A DNA stretch of 55,249 nt from a virus. The notes under the pieces were generated by a model. The model was not told the origin of the DNA, did not search any database, and saw nothing but the letters and a program-made list of their open reading frames with translations. Shown one piece after another: positions 54,980 to 55,249 of this stretch. Position numbers and translations under genes: made by a program. The first letter of the stretch is position 1, and every line of letters begins with the position of its first letter. The stretch covers positions 1 through 55,249 of the IMG/VR virus record IMGVR_UViG_3300032296_001930; one strand, given 5' to 3'.

Positions 54980-55249
54980 TCTTCACCCCCAATCCCGTGT
55001 GCGCGTTCGATGGCGCGGGCAAAGGCCGCGATGTCAGCAGCCAGTTTGGGTTCCGCTGCGGGATGGAACGGCCACAGCCCTTGATACTCGCGCCAAATCT
55101 CCTCATCCGTCAGCGGCTTGCACTGCGGTGGGTGGGTGTAGAGGGGTATCTTCCACTTCAGGCTTTGCGGAGGAAACTGAAACCGCATTGTTGTGTTCAT
55201 CCTGATTGAACCGTATGGCGATTCCAGCCACGCCACCGGCTGCTCCGGC
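54976..55249 (-). CDS. C-terminal part of phage protein cut by window edge
   Basis: The frame is open at the right edge and reads PEQPVAWLESPYG at its start, then MRFQFPPQSLKWKIPLYTHP and ends PLTDEEIWREYQGL ... FARAIERAHGIGGEE. In related phages such a PVAW ... ARAIERAHG C-terminus follows an N-terminus like MNLREAAQQALEAL, found at the left window edge. The two parts are probably one gene interrupted by the arbitrary contig break. Confidence 0.7.
   Translation of the reverse strand, partial: PEQPVAWLESPYGSIRMNTTMRFQFPPQSLKWKIPLYTHPPQCKPLTDEEIWREYQGLWPFHPAAEPKLAADIAAFARAIERAHGIGGEE

Overview
This 55 kb window reads as an essentially complete genome of a tailed double-stranded DNA phage, GC-rich and short-tailed (podovirus-like) in gene content. 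It has terminase, portal, scaffold, capsid, connector and fibre genes, a lysis cassette and very large internal virion proteins, but no sheath, tail tube, baseplate or integrase. The host is probably a GC-rich aquatic betaproteobacterium. That is an inference from composition and from phage gene families I recognise, such as the MNLREAAQQALEAL protein cut at the window edge.

Layout. Three transcription blocks are visible. (1) A leftward early block starts at 8825 and runs to position 1. It carries a YdaS/Cro-like regulator, a DUF1376 replication protein, a CHC2 zinc-finger primase fragment, a DnaB-like helicase, RusA, a Ref-like nuclease, an HslV-like protein and about 17 small accessory genes. 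It seems to continue across the window ends to a terminator at 54722, so the two ends belong to one circular or permuted molecule. (2) A rightward early block, 8950-13103, encodes an SSB-like protein, an HNH-type protein, a gp49/gp66-family protein, a Tad2-like (DUF2829) anti-Thoeris protein, two tiny membrane proteins and a PD-(D/E)XK exonuclease. (3) A leftward late block, 54661-13192, runs small terminase, large terminase, a polyvalent ART-like protein, a second large accessory protein, portal, GroES-like co-chaperonin, scaffold, capsid, structural and tail genes, two fibre proteins, the membrane/holin/endolysin cassette, tail genes, a di-iron enzyme, a 2055-residue internal protein and a lytic transglycosylase.

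Control. Blocks 1 and 2 diverge from a 124 bp region with back-to-back promoters. Blocks 2 and 3 converge on three stacked hairpins at 13109-13187. Leftward early units share an unusual promoter (-35 and TAGAAT-type -10 separated by 19 bp, with a conserved C-rich spacer) and a common leader, AACAGCGAAAGGA. Most genes are coupled by ATGA, GTGA or TGATG overlaps.

Most notable: the shared 19-bp-spacer promoter and leader set; a 56-codon gene nested within the 646-residue polyvalent protein, carrying the better codon signature; near-palindromic repeats clustered inside the DUF1376 gene, like the lambda origin inside O; a Tad2-like anti-defence gene; a di-iron hydrolase-family gene inside the tail module; and a dockerin-like motif with a Thr/Gly linker in the giant virion protein. 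I found no CRISPR array, insertion sequence, reverse transcriptase or DNA polymerase.
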